Shown here piece after piece: positions 51,659-64,000 of a stretch of DNA of 64,000 nt. Numbering within the stretch: position 1 is the stretch's first letter; each line of letters begins with the position of its first letter. A program made the translations under genes and the position numbers. Source of the DNA: Taenia hydatigena (lineage: Eukaryota > Platyhelminthes > Cestoda > Cyclophyllidea > Taeniidae); contig JADWOT020000009.1 of assembly GCA_036345935.2 (NCBI GenBank), positions 1,812,287 through 1,876,286 on the forward strand, in the 5' to 3' direction. The notes under the pieces are model-generated. The model did no database searches and was not told the DNA's origin. It saw only the letters and a list, made by a program, of their open reading frames with translations.

Positions 51659-54600
51659 CTAGGCAACGGGACACTTGGGGCAGGAATGGACAAAATCGTG
51701 CAGAAAGGCATCACAGTCCGCACAGAAATAGTGACTGCATTTCGGGCACTTGTATACCTGCAAAGAACAGACAAGGTTTGAGTGAGAAGCGTTTGGGTTG
51801 CAGAACAAAAAACCCATTCAAATCCATGCACTAACCACAGACTTCAGCTGCAGATTGGCGTTGCAACCTCCACACCCCAGGGGATCTCCCTTCGGTGTTG
51901 TGGCGGGTGCTTCGGCACGTGGAACCTCCACAAAGCGAGGTAAGGGAAAGAGGTGATGGTATGCACGTGCCAAATGAGGAGCAGACATCAGAGTTATTCC
52001 ACACACTGCACATTCCACTGGCAACTCGCAGTAAGCAGAATGACAGCGAGGACAGAGGTAGCAGCCTCGTGGACGGTTACTGCTACCAATAGCAACATTG
52101 GATTCTGAATTAGCACCTGCGGCTTCACCTTTGTTCTCTACATTGGGCAAGTGACTGTGGGTAATAATAAGGATCAAATAAAACACCTACTGAAGCCCTG
52201 CGAGTAAAGTAGCTTCCAACCTACCACATGCACACCCGGACGGGAAATTGCTCAAAATCTGCTGCAGTTGAGTGCGGAAATCCTGTGGGATTAAGATTAG
52301 AAAATCACAATCTAAACTCACCGATCCGTAATAGAGCGGCATCTTTATCCTCCTACATAACAAAGTGGGATTAATTCTCACCGCTCTGGGTGGGCGAATA
52401 GGAAATGAATATGCTGGAACTTACTGAGACAGGAGGAGGATGAACGAAGCCCTGTAGAACGGTTTTGAGATGAGGCGCATCCATAATGACAACGAGAGAG
52501 CCTAAAGTAGACCAAGATTGAAAATGATTTGAAAATTTGATAACACTAGCGGCTAGTATGCTCCTGAAATAGACCAGCAAGTTTGTTCAGGATACACCAC
52601 GTATTCAAGAGAGAAGATAGGCAGCTGTTGATGTTGTTGGCCCAACAATAACAGGATGTTTATGAGTCTCGACTAAATGCACAACATGCAATATTGCGAT
52701 GAAGTGTAAATAGCACAGTTTCACAGTTGATCCCAATGCATTTGGAAACTCCTACTGGGCGAAGCAGGAGAAATGACCACGGGTAACAATGTTTTTTGTC
52801 TTCTCATCCCTTTTGATAAAACGTATTATGCATTCAAAGGCAAGATAGGGAATGTTCGCGGCATGAATCCTCACCTGGATCTCACTGGGGTACTTATGAG
52901 AGCCAAAACAGAAGGATGACTACGGGAGCGCCTTATAACTAGAGAAGGGCAACTATATCCTGTGGTCAACAGTTATGTCATAGGCCAGTGCAGAAAACAA
53001 GTTAATCAAGGATAACGGCCAACGGTAGGAACAAATGCATTGAACAGCGTAGAATGAATTACGAAGTTTTTTATGCACAAATCCAACCCCGCAGCTATCT
53101 CTCCGTCTAGAAGACTTCAAGCGAAGCTAGTCGTCAGCCGTAAAACATGAGCATTTGAAGGACGGTCCCGGCTGTGATGCTTCTCAGTCTAGAGGAGTAA
53201 TTAATTCCCATGGATTTTTAGTGCATAGCCTACCATGAACGCGATCGTTCGCGAACATCGACAATTTGAAGAATTGTACGATGGTTACTAGGACAGTTCC
53301 CCACTTCTAAACTGAGCATTAACGGCTGAGACTGGAAAGTTTGAGGCGTCAATGAGATGACTGCCAACAAACCTTGAGTAGCCTCGGCGAGAGCCCTGTG
53401 AACGAAGACCTCGACGGCAAGGGAGATGACACTGCAACGGATGCGATGCGTGATAAGGCTCTGAATGGTTTGATGAATGTCGCCAGGATCGCAGGTCGTC
53501 ATGGAGGCAAGGATTAGAAGGACTTCTCGCGAACTGTACGAGGGCATGTGCCTGTAGAGAGGGGAAAGAGCCCTGTGAACCTTCCAACTGATTTAATGAA
53601 GTTTTGATGATAGGGCATTCCAGTCTTTAGATAAAAACTGCAACGATGGACAGGGATTTCATGGGTGCCAAGCTGCATGACCCGAGCTTGCCTGAGTCGT
53701 GATTCAGCCATAACCAGAGCATTTTGAATGCTTGGCTCTCCTACGCACTGCTGTTGTTTGCCTAACTCCTCTAGCGCTCGAATGTGTTGAATGAAGCCAC
53801 CTAAAGAAATGAAAAACTTGGTTATTAAACTGAGACGCTTTCAGAAGGGGATCGGAGGTAAGAACCGATTCTTTAGGGGGGAAGGGGAGGCTAGTACACC
53901 CTTCAAAGTTGTGCAGCAACAGTTACAGGGTTAGGGAACAGCGAGGCTTCAAGAGTCTAGCGTGCCAATATGCGGTCATTGAATTTGAGAGATGGGAAAA
54001 CAAATTCAGCACTTCATACTCTTAGAAATGATGAAAACTAGAGAAGGGGCAATAATTCGTTGTAACTGAGAGGAAGAGGAAAGGTTAAAAACCCGTCGCT
54101 AAGCGATGACATTCAGAGAAGAATTGAGGACATACAGCGTTCTATTCCTGAAGATCTCTGTACCGGCAAAAAGTTTATACCTTATTCTTGTTGAAAACGG
54201 TGAAGATAGGAGCAGTGATCGCTCATATAACCATTTATAGCCGACATATTTCTTGCGGTTTAGTGGCGAATATGAGGCGTCACATAGGCTTGAAGGTAAC
54301 CCCAGAGGGAACAACAGCATCGCGTCATGCGCTTGGTAATGCAGATAGGTGAATGTGTGGGGCTTGGTGCTGAGAATAAGTTCAAGAGTTCTCCAGACAC
54401 CCTGTAGACTACAACTGCAACCAAGATCAACAAGTAAGGGACTCCGGAACTGAATTGCAAGAAGAGAGGACCAGGTGCTGACGAGGTTGCGAGAAATGCG
54501 ATAGTATGGAATCTATTGGTATTCTACACCCTGAGAAGTGCAAAAGGAAACTTCGCGGGGGACAAAAGCAAGAAATAAACGAATAACTGTTGCTGCAATA

Positions 54601-57600
54601 AGGCGGTCACATTGAAACCGCACACATAACAGTCCTACGAATCGGGAATGAAGCTTAAAATATGGAATTTGGTTTTAGAATGTAACCAGCGAGATGCAAG
54701 CTTGTTACGAGCCCAACTTCTACTGTCTCTACAAACAAACGAATCGCGTCCTTTCTACCTCCGTTCTGTCTCACCTTTGCTCTACGGTTGTCTGTTCTGT
54801 TTAGAGTGCGATCGTCTACTGACAAAGGATTGTGTAGAAATGCCATCAAGAGCAATAAAGAAGATGAGACACGATGACCCAGCATGGGACCTTCCCCATG
54901 AGGCCATTTCGCACTACGCGGTACGGTGTAATGTGAGGGCTTACATTATCCATCTTCCTTCCACCAGCTCACTGGTTCGGACGGATTTTCATAAGTGTTT
55001 TTGCGCACCCTCGTCTCGAGCTGTAACCAATAGACGAATTTCACCCGCAGCTGTTGTTTGGCCATTAATAAGTGGCAAACTCACAGTAAACAATTGCGTC
55101 CGAAGTGGACCGCACACGGAGCAAGCATAGGCCCTCTGGAGATGACGTGATCTCTATCTTGATGGTTTAATTAGGGTATTGAGAGGCATAATACATGGAT
55201 TACTAGTTTGACTCTTCGTTCTGGTTTTTCAGACACCCAAGGGCCTACCTTTGTGCTTCTACTAAGCAGCATGGCCAGTAACCCCCCCTTCTCCCACTCC
55301 CAGCTCTTCTGTACGCCCACCTAGAAAAGTTCGGTACGAAGCCGTCTACCGTAACTCCTCTATCTCCCTGCTAGTTAGACAAAACCCAAATAAATATGGC
55401 TGGGCAACTTTGAAGTGAGAACAATGTGGCAAGGAGGTGGAGAGGAAAAATTCTGCCTCCACAAAACTGTATTAAATCCCGTCCTTTTTTACATGACTGC
55501 TTTTAGGTCAGTGTTCTTATGAATAGCGATGAACATACACGATGAGATGCATATTTTCTCCCACTAGTACAATTTATTAATGGGACGAAACTCCGCATTG
55601 AGTGTAGTTTCCGAAAAGGATCAGCGACATTGCAATAAAGTACCTCCTCGGTTAAACGCGAATTCGATGACTGCGGCGGTTGGTTTGTGGGTGTTGTTCT
55701 TACAACACCAATTGAGTTGTGATGGGTGACGCGTGAGTTTGACCAAGGGGAGCGCTGAAAACGACTCTCGAAAGGGGAGATGGCGGTGCAATACTTCGGT
55801 TGTTTGGTTAAGTCTTCGTTTTGGTTTCGCGGGAGCTCCAAACTCTGCTTTTGTATTTCCACTGAGCACCATGGCCTCCCAGCTCTTCTGTATACCGGCA
55901 GAACATATTCAACTCCAAGTATTTATCAATTTCTTCATCGCTAGGAAAGCCTCTTGACGCTAAAGGTGATTCATCTTAAGATGCTGGGTGATTCGCTCAT
56001 TCGTTTGATTTTGAAATGCAAAAGCTATCTCTCATTTGATGTCAGTCAGCCAGTAATCTAAAGTGCTCAGCACGTTTCAGTGACATGAAATGTGGGAGCG
56101 AAGAACAAAATGACTATCTTCGCAGCCCCGTATCTGTCGTCTGCCAATTCGCAGCGCATCGATGACATCAAACCGCTTACCTTCTACTACTCTCCTTTCT
56201 AGTTTATGAAATTGTGAAGGAATTTCTTTGTTCCTCACCCAGAATACCATCGGAAGTTGCTTACTATACAATTTCGAACAGCTTACTCAATCTATTGTCA
56301 GATGGCAACCTCAAAATCCTACACAATAAATGTTGCAAGGGATTTCTGAAGCAGACATTGAGTCACACCTATCACCTATGACCAACATAGAATGATGTAG
56401 AGAGCACAAGAATACCGTACCGAGAATCCGACGTCTATCTATCTCTACTTTACCAAACAGACGGGCAAACAACAGCCAGTTCTATCCGATATAAAAGGCA
56501 ACTTGGAGTTTACCTTTTACAAATAAGCATATAACCTCTACCGAAATAAACAAATTTTCAAAGCTTGAAAAAAACTTTTACGATTGGTTGGTGATTAAAT
56601 AAAAATTAGACTAGCAGTGGTTAAAACAGGACTGAGTGAACCCCTGATTCAGTCATTAAATTAAACATTAAGTCAAACTTCATGCTTTAAAAGTTGTTAT
56701 CCTGCAATCGTCACTTTCCAGCTAAAGTCTGTGCTTTTCAGATGAGGGCATGAGCTGGGAAAAGACCACTTACCCGACAACGCGGAGACAAGTTGAGCTT
56801 TCGAGCTCGAAGTCGAGATTATGCCCAACTGGCTCAGAGGATTCTGGTCGAAAAAATTCTCCACGAATTTTTTGAGGCACTGAAACACACACACGCATAA
56901 AGGGTAGTAAGAACGAGCGCCAAGGGTGATTGTGCAGATGCGACCCATGCCACCAGACTTCCAAACCTTCTTCAACGTGATGAAGATGATACAAAGTTGT
57001 TGTAGGTCAAGACCTTGGATAAGTTTATGCAAGACATCAATCCAGAGAAAGTAAATGTAAATTGTGTCAAATTTCACTAGAGTTATTGAAAAATAGCTTT
57101 CCACCATCAACTTCTTCCTGTCTCAAGCGTAACTCTAATAAAGCAGGGTTCAAATTTGCTGGTGTTCAATCAATTTTTTCATACTAAGAAAAGCATGATT
57201 AAAAGTCCTAAGTAGCCGTAGCTTATGGGCGAATTATCTTCCAAGGTAAATTTTCCAAGGGAGGTCATCCAACGAAGTACAAGTCAAAAGAGTTCCTAGA
57301 ATTGGGACGGAGACGAATTCCGCTCTTCAGAAGTGAACATTCATTTAAGTTATTGATGACCTGCTCAAAAAAGAAGTTCCCCAATGCAATGTAGCTTACT
57401 GAAGGGGGAATCAAAATCAACCGTCATTATTGAAGGACAGATGTAAATTCCTCAGGCTGACTTCAAATGTGCCCAAGTACCGACATTGTGGTGACAAGTA
57501 AAGGAGTGCGTTAAAACTGAGAACTTCAGAAACTAAACCGAAAACAAAATGGCATACCGTGTGTAACTCCGGTTCTAAGAATACAAGATCCCACTCTTCT

Positions 57601-60600
57601 GGCTAAAAGGCATTAGCATAGTCCTGTCACTCGGATCTGCAAATTTGCATAACCTCAGAAATGGGCTTTTCAATAGAGGAAAACACACAATAGAAACGAG
57701 GATCTTGTTGAGAAAGAGCAATATCACCTTCCTTTTGATTACTGAAACACGATTAAACCTGGAACAGAGTGTCTAGTATCTTTCTTATAGATAACTCAGG
57801 CCTCGTATTCGCATTGCTTGAAGGCTAACCAATTGCGGACTACTCCCAGCTGACCAGTATCAACCCAACCGGGATCCCCATCCAAAGGCAAAACATTGAA
57901 ACATCATTTATAAATAGGTATTCAATCAAACAATTATCCAATCCCTGAACAAAACAGCGCAAATGAGCCAAGTTTGCTTCCCCTCTTGTCTACAAAGAGT
58001 GAAGCGGATCCAACTTAAAAATTCTTGAGGCAAAAGAGCTAAAGAACATACCCTGAGAGTACAGATAAGACGGTTCGGATGCAGATCACGTTCGAGCATG
58101 GCAGTGGAGAGGTCAATCACAAGGTAAAGGTGCCGAACCTGGAATTGCCAATGCACGGAAATTAGAAACCAACCTTGTCTGCTAAGAAAGTCGCAGTAAA
58201 GTCAGAAACTTGGCGGCTGGCAACGACATCGCCACAATTTTACACCGAGATGAGAGACATTCTTAAATACAAATTATGCACTATTGGTGGAAAATTTACC
58301 CTAATTGATCAAAAGCCTCAGCCTTTATCGCACTTATCCCCTTGATTTATGACCACAAAAACAGCAGTTTAGCAAAAACATGCCGCAAGCTTGATTTATG
58401 GAGCAACGTGTCGTCACTCATTTGCGGCATGCATTACACGAAAAAGTTTGCCAAAGGCAAACTGCGATGAATTGCTTCGTTTCACCGACTGTGTCTTTTC
58501 ACTCATCAAAGGTGAATCAAAAAACTCAAGGGGCTGTAAAATTTACCCCGATTGGGGCTGTTTTGGAAGGATTTGCTGAATTCCTTTGAAGTTGCGAAGC
58601 CCTCCTCGAGCAGGAGGATCATTTTGTTGCTGCCACCCGACTGGTGTTGTCTGCACATCGGGAAATCGGACATTTGGGCGAAACCCAATGCATATGTGAA
58701 TGAACGAGCCGAGGACAGGTAGGAAAATGGCAAATGCCGTTGCACCTGATTCCCTCGGTTACTCCAAATAAAAGTCATTAACACTTGCAATATTCTATCC
58801 CGAGCCTTCTCAGTCGACGTGGAAGTTGGGTTCGCATTCACTTAATCACGCACCCCGGATCCCTTCAGGAGACAACTCCAAATTCTTGTTTTCCACCACC
58901 CAGACTGTGTCTTTCGACTGCCTCAATTTCATCTTTAAATTGGATCCCTTAGAGTCAACGCGTTTAGTGGCGTCTTGTCAATCAGTTCGAATGAACCACA
59001 CGTCAATGCACCACCATTTGAGGTGGCGCCATGGGTGGCAGTCAAATGTTCCAACTTCATTAAATCAGCTGCATATCCGCAGTAGTCGATGTCCAGAGGA
59101 TCGGGAATCCACAGTCTGGAATACACCTGACAGCATCACCGCCATCGGTGAAAAAGTATGCAGAAGTCTGGAGCCAAAACTCTCGTCTTTGAGGTGCATT
59201 CATAAGCGATGGGTGGCGAAGTTGAGAGGGGTGTTGCCAATTTGACTGTCTTAACTGCCCAGAATGAATCATTTCGTCTTTCTTTTTGGATTCACCTTCG
59301 TTCCCCACCCCACATGACTGTCAACTTCTCACCTTCAGGTCTTAATTCACGGTGTGGCAAGATGAGGTTCAGATGATCCATTTTGATCTGACATACAGTT
59401 ACGCGCAGAAATAAAACAATCGAAGTGAAGGGTGGAGAATAAGGGAGAAGGGGAATGTGTCGTTCCTATCCTGAACGCACATCTACCCAACTATCTGCCC
59501 TCGTGAAGACTAGCAACCACTCAAACCTCTTCAAGGAAATTTGCCTTGATTAGTCTGCGCACTGGCACTTAGACGTTGGGTCTTGAAAGGGATCGCATCA
59601 ATAGGTCGAGAGTCGGTTCCTTCACCTTGCCGCACTGTTTGGACTCGGTTCATTCAACGTTTAGGCCTGAGTGGGTGATGAGTCGTGGATGAAAGCTGCA
59701 AGAACACCCATAGTATTGGTCCAGAAGTCGCCTCATGAATGTCCGACCATTTGAGGAAGGGAGAAATTGGGGCAAGGTAGATTCACCTGCATCTCTAAAG
59801 AATCTCCTCATCATTCAAACGAGCTAATATCAGCAGGTCTGTAGTTGGAAAGAATGACTCACGAGTTTTTAACGTCATCCGAGTCAACTAAGAACTATCT
59901 GAACATCATTCATTGGAAATATCTTGAGAACGTAAATATTTGGAATATCAAAATGGGATTCTCGATACGCATGCACGAATATCCCAGGAGAAGCGTTTAA
60001 AAGTGAGAAGCAACAGACCATGCCTAGTCGTGGGGTGCCACCAATGGTGGTGGCAGTAGCATTGGTGCGCTGACGCTTCGCGCGGAGATCGGCGTGTGTG
60101 TCGCGAACCATCTTTTCCAAGCTCGCCACCAGACTGCCCGACTGATCCTCCTTTATTGATTCCCTGAAGAGCAAGGGGCAAGACACGCAAACGTGTTAAA
60201 AACACGAGCTAATTTTTCGGGCCACTCAACATCCTCGAATCAACTCTGAAGAACTATACTTCTCATCAGAAAGCGATTAACTGGAATGCGGGACCCCAAT
60301 GAACAGCGTTAATCAATCAACCCATCGTCAGAATGCAGTCAAGAATAGGTCGCGCTGACAAACTTATTTAGGGAACACTCCCTCCCCTCCGCGGCTTGCC
60401 AGAGACATTTCTAACTGGAGTCATAACTCGTGTCCAACCCCTTAGGAATGCAACAGTTGAGGCAAAATGCGAGGAAGCGAGGTACGCGGCACTTGATGGT
60501 GGACCCGTGGGCATCATTTTATAAAATCCGGAGTGATTATCAATGAACAGGACCGTACGATTCATTTTTCAGACTATTCGACGCATTTACGTGAATAAGT

Positions 60601-61077
60601 TGGTCGATCCAGGCAAGAAATAAGACAATGTGAGCAGCATTTCTCGCTGCACAAGAGTGGGCGAGTAACGAGTTCGCATTTCAAATGAGAACTAGAAATA
60701 GGAGTAAGCTATTCAAATCTTCAAAGAGCTAATCTCCCGGCCTTCGACCGGAGAGTAGGCATATTTAGGACGATAAATGAGGACTAAGTTCAAAGAAAAT
60801 GTGAAATAAGAAGAATAAGGAATCAAGTCTATAAAACGCTGAATCTGAGCTGAATCTCAAGAAGCACTTTAAAACACCTTTCGACTGGCTCCCATTTTTG
60901 AAGTTTCTATAAGTTACATGAAACCTTCGAACCAGCAGTCTTTCCATGGACAAACTCGAATAAAACTGAAGTCCAAATGATGGCCAAACGGAAATAGTAG
61001 TACGGAAAATAAACTCACCAAGTCTTCTCATATCCCGCAACCCAACTGTAATCGCGCTTATCCGAAGGATGGGACAT
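51659..61077 (-). CDS. GTF2H2: TFIIH core subunit p44 (SSL1 homologue)
   Basis: Nuclear subunit of the TFIIH core; p44 binds and stimulates the XPD helicase in transcription start and nucleotide excision repair. Eleven exons: 61019-61077, 60019-60163, 58052-58138, 56774-56879, 53692-53800, 53373-53551, 52425-52501, 52322-52352, 52225-52282, 51836-52154, 51659-51757. All phases agree, giving 422 residues (human p44 has 395). Family blocks in order: GYEKTW (15-20); IKEDQSGSL; the von Willebrand A domain from VRHLYLVIDLSTAM (69 on) through FFDQNPLSQLGII, GEPSIQNAL and MPSYSSREVL to HPPPVS (254); LLRIGFP; a C4 zinc finger, CYLCPRC to CAVC (315-335), followed by SAPHLARAYHHLFPL; and a C-terminal RING-like C4C4 region (378-419, CGGC, CPKC, CADC, CPKC). 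The last intron's donor could be three bases earlier. The ATG is three bases after a strong acceptor, with an in-frame TAG before it. Confidence 0.95.
53552..53691 (-). other. GC-AG intron 5 of the p44 gene
   Basis: The donor reads CTCAG|GCAAGC and the acceptor CTCTACAG|G. Only this GC donor keeps the phase and gives SRLRHMPSYSSREVL, which aligns without gaps to the family's TLKHMPGHTSREVL. The nearest GT donor (CGG|GTCATG) is in the wrong phase and adds residues. Confidence 0.8.
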
Positions 61078-61100
61078 GACCTACAAAAGAGAAATTTAAT
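61078..61100 (-). promoter_or_regulatory. splice acceptor at the p44 start codon
   Basis: The minus strand reads TTTCTCTTTTGTAG|GTCATG: a pyrimidine tract and AG three bases before the ATG. This is either the end of a 5' UTR intron or a spliced-leader trans-splicing site, which flatworms are known to use. Sequence alone does not decide. Confidence 0.6.
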
Positions 61101-63261
61101 GAAAATATTTGAAGGGTAAGATAATTTTTGAGCAGAAGGCAAATGAACCCGTTTGATGAGATGGTTTAAAAAGTGCTAAATTCTCCTGGAACCACTCGCA
61201 CGACAAAAAGCGAACCGGGTGAACGCTGTGACCCTAATTTATGACAATTTACAGTAGGAACACTCTGGCGATGATTGATAGCCGAAAAACAGGAGTTTGC
61301 CACTCGTACCGAGACTTATTTCGTACCAGGGGCTTTACACGATTCAGTCTTAGTAGTAGTAGCCGAAAACCCTGTTTCAGCCGGTTGTATTATGTTTCCG
61401 GGCCCTTCTACGCGTCGCGTCTGCCCTGCGTCAGCTTGACTTAACCACTATGAAATCAAAGGTGGCTCCCGAACGCAACTATCCAATCCCTCGGCATCAT
61501 TCCACCCTGTAGAGCTAACAATCGGAACTCAGCTGATGATGAGGTGCTCAAGTCTGTTAAGTTTTGGCAAAGTTTCGAGGAATAATAGTAAATTGAACAA
61601 TTCTGGAACTTCTTTGGCGTCTCGTAGAAACATTTTGTGCCCTAAAACCCTGCCAAAGAAGAGACTAGGGATGCGATTTAGCTAATGGGAAGAAAGATCC
61701 AAAATAGGGTCTTCGAACCTTCCGAATTATGCTACCTACGTTATTGTTGGTCGGGTTGCAATTCAAAGAAGTCCAGACCTAGGTCTCACTCTACAACGGG
61801 GTACGCATTCAGCCGAGACGCAAGTGGCGCTACACAAACTACCACAGAACTAAAAGACGTTAATCATGAAGCCATGTAATATATAACACATGGTATGGAG
61901 CAAAAACTTGAGCAAACAATAAAAGACCCATCTCAGATAATGAGAACAGAACCAGACATTTTTTAGCCGGAAAGTAGAAATTTCTCAAACTCAAAATGAG
62001 TAGGTGAGAAATGAATCCGCCAAAGGGCAAACTGCCCAAGTTGGGGGTAGTCAAAGTCATCAGAATTTTTGCTAGTTGACAAAGCATAAAACGCAAGCCC
62101 GAGTTTACGAGATAACGACTGTATTCATGTTAAGATACCTCCACAGATTGGATTTTTAACATCCCAAACGCACTATTCCAACAAATCCGACTGCCAAGTC
62201 AGCAACTCCACGACGAGGTGATAAGTGCAAAAGAATTATGGTGGGGATAGGAAACCGAAGATAGTGATGGCATGAGGATTCTCCCAGCCCCAAGAATGAC
62301 ACTGAACCCGTAGCGTTAAAACCTCTTTGGTGGTTGTCCATCTTTGTACAGCCATTAATCTCACACAACGAGATACACTTGAGTTCACCCCCAAGACGTC
62401 AAAAGGTTGTTTTAGCGACCTTTAGCGATTGATGCACCGATTGCTACTCAACCATGATTGGTCATTAGTGCATCCACGGAGAGACCCGCACCAGCAACCT
62501 CAAAATCAGACAGACATGAAAGGTGCACAAATTCCAAGTTGAAGCACTGAACAACTTAAGTATCAATTCTCGCGAAAAAACTAAGAGGACCGAAAAGGAA
62601 AAAAACTTAGGTACTTCGAATGTCAGGTGAGATTGACAAGTCCGTTAGATGCATGGATGAGTGAGGGAGGTGGGTGTCAATGGCACCCTCCCATCTCGTA
62701 TGCCAAATAGACAGATAGGGGATTTGAGCACATTTCCAGTCCCTGTCAAGACGTCCACATTTGACTCTGTGAAAGTGAAGACTGAAAACTGGGGCCGGTC
62801 AATGCAAATATGTGGGATCTGAATGTGTAATTCAAAGAAGGTGAATAATACCAAGAAAATAAGTAAGAGATTACTTTGTGCTTCTAAAGGGAATGTGATA
62901 CTATCCGAGTCATTCCAAGCAGAAGTGTGTGGTGGATATTCTTACAACGAACAAAAAAAACAGGCAAATGATACCGTGCCTTACACCTATGGAGAGTAAA
63001 CAAAACAGAGGACAAAGGAAACAAGGGGGCAAAGCTTTTCAAATCCGGAATTTGAACCTTCAGTTTAAAAAGGATAATTTTGCAAAGGGAGAAAACTATC
63101 GTAGGTTGAAAGCAGCAACCAGAACAAATTCTTGTACAAAAGTCAGCCATTTCTCAAGTTGACAGATTGTTCACATCTCTCAGTCAGAGGATGCAGGCCA
63201 ATCCGTTAAGAATTCGCTCAACTAAACAATTCCCTGTATGAACACGAATGAAAGTGACAAG
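61101..63261. other. intergenic region, p44 to membrane-protein gene
   Basis: About 2.2 kb without recognisable coding. The distance between these two same-strand genes is too large for a typical flatworm trans-spliced polycistron. Confidence 0.45.
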
Positions 63262-63849
63262 TTAAGAATTTACTGCTGAGTTGGCGTGCAAATGCCGAAA
63301 AGCAATCGTAATAACACAGATTGGCGGGCATAAAATAAGCGACGATAAAAATCCAACGGCTAAAATTATTAGACGACCAACAACAGTTAGTGTGGTCTTC
63401 AATAAGGTCCGCTCCAGCGAGCTGTTTTGAAATGTCAAATGCACGTTGCGGAATGCGTTCGTCAGCCCATTCATGTGGAAATTTGTATTGTATTCACCAA
63501 TTTCCACACATCTTGAACCCACCTTCGTATCACCAAGTGTCAGTTAAAAAAATAAACATTATCTGAGCTCCTCTGCTTTGAGAACTGAATTTAAGTCGTT
63601 TTCAAGGCTCCAGAAGCTGCATGCGACATTTCCATGACGTTTGGAAAAGATGGATGTGAAGTAGCAGAAGGCACCGCCTAGGATTAGTATCAATGATGTG
63701 GTTGTGGTGATGAAACACTGAGACATGAAAGAGCCTATATTCTCGATGATAATGCTGATTTACACATCGCTACTTACAATCTCAACTCGAGAGAAACTTC
63801 TATTGGTATCACGCGTGAGTGATAAAGTGGGATGAGAAAGTGATGAGAG
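63262..63849 (-). CDS. small membrane protein, 3' part only
   Basis: Putative exons 63778-63849, 63586-63717 and 63262-63522. The first junction is good (donor GAGATT|GTAAGT, acceptor CATGTCTCAG|TGT, 60-nt intron, phase 0). The second is weaker (TCA|GTTCTC to ATACGAAG|GTG, 63 nt), but the unspliced frame stops soon after. The product has one hydrophobic segment starting CFITTTTSLILILGGAF, a loop of about 60 residues with two Cys, a second segment (VVGRLIILAVGFLSSLILC) and a short tail ending at TAA. A two-helix layout with a Cys-bearing loop recalls half of a four-span protein, with further 5' exons probably beyond the window. I cannot assign a family. Confidence 0.4.
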
Positions 63850-64000
63850 CTAGGCAGTGACAGAACGAAATGCCTTTGAAAGACAGTTGACCCTCTCCTC
63901 GTTTCTAAAATTCACCACACACCGGGCCTTTATGCATGTCAGACTGCTGACTGACTAAAGTGGTGATGAGAAATGGTCGTCTCAATGATTATCGCTAGAT

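Noticed and set aside
58935..59126. DIDYCGYAADL, resembling a reverse-transcriptase YADD box
   Set aside because: The catalytic Asp pair is absent, no other retroelement motif lies nearby, and the segment sits in a p44 intron; a decayed element cannot be shown.

Overview
This is eukaryotic, intron-rich DNA. Gene-poor layout, one 39-nt intron among much longer ones, and splice acceptors sitting just upstream of start codons suggest a parasitic flatworm, most likely a tapeworm. That is an inference from gene structure; nothing here names a species. One assembly gap (141 N) lies inside a trinucleotide repeat near the left end.

Four genes can be supported. (1) A small two-exon plus-strand gene (4717-6477) would encode a 75-residue protein very rich in Cys and Gly; I know no family for it. 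(2) A three-exon minus-strand gene (18056-23674) encodes a two-KH-domain RNA-binding protein resembling MEX-3. (3) An eleven-exon minus-strand gene (51659-61077) encodes the TFIIH subunit p44 (GTF2H2/SSL1). I rebuilt all of it, with every splice phase agreeing, and it includes a 31-nt exon, a 39-nt intron and one GC-AG intron. (4) At the right edge, minus strand (63262-63849), is the 3' part of a small membrane protein gene, less certain.

The rest, about 40 kb, shows no convincing gene. It holds two inverted duplications. A copy of about 1 kb occurs at 2664-3961 and again inverted at 39100-40060, so it brackets the Cys/Gly-rich gene and the MEX-3-like gene. A close pair of 314-bp arms lies at 11828-12141 and 13047-13360. 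A cluster of six CCAAT boxes at 34212-34386 looks promoter-like, but no gene was recognised beside it.

The genes do not form a pathway. MEX-3-like proteins act on mRNA in the cytoplasm, while p44 acts in the nucleus in transcription initiation and nucleotide excision repair. Spacing of several kb between them argues against a polycistronic unit.
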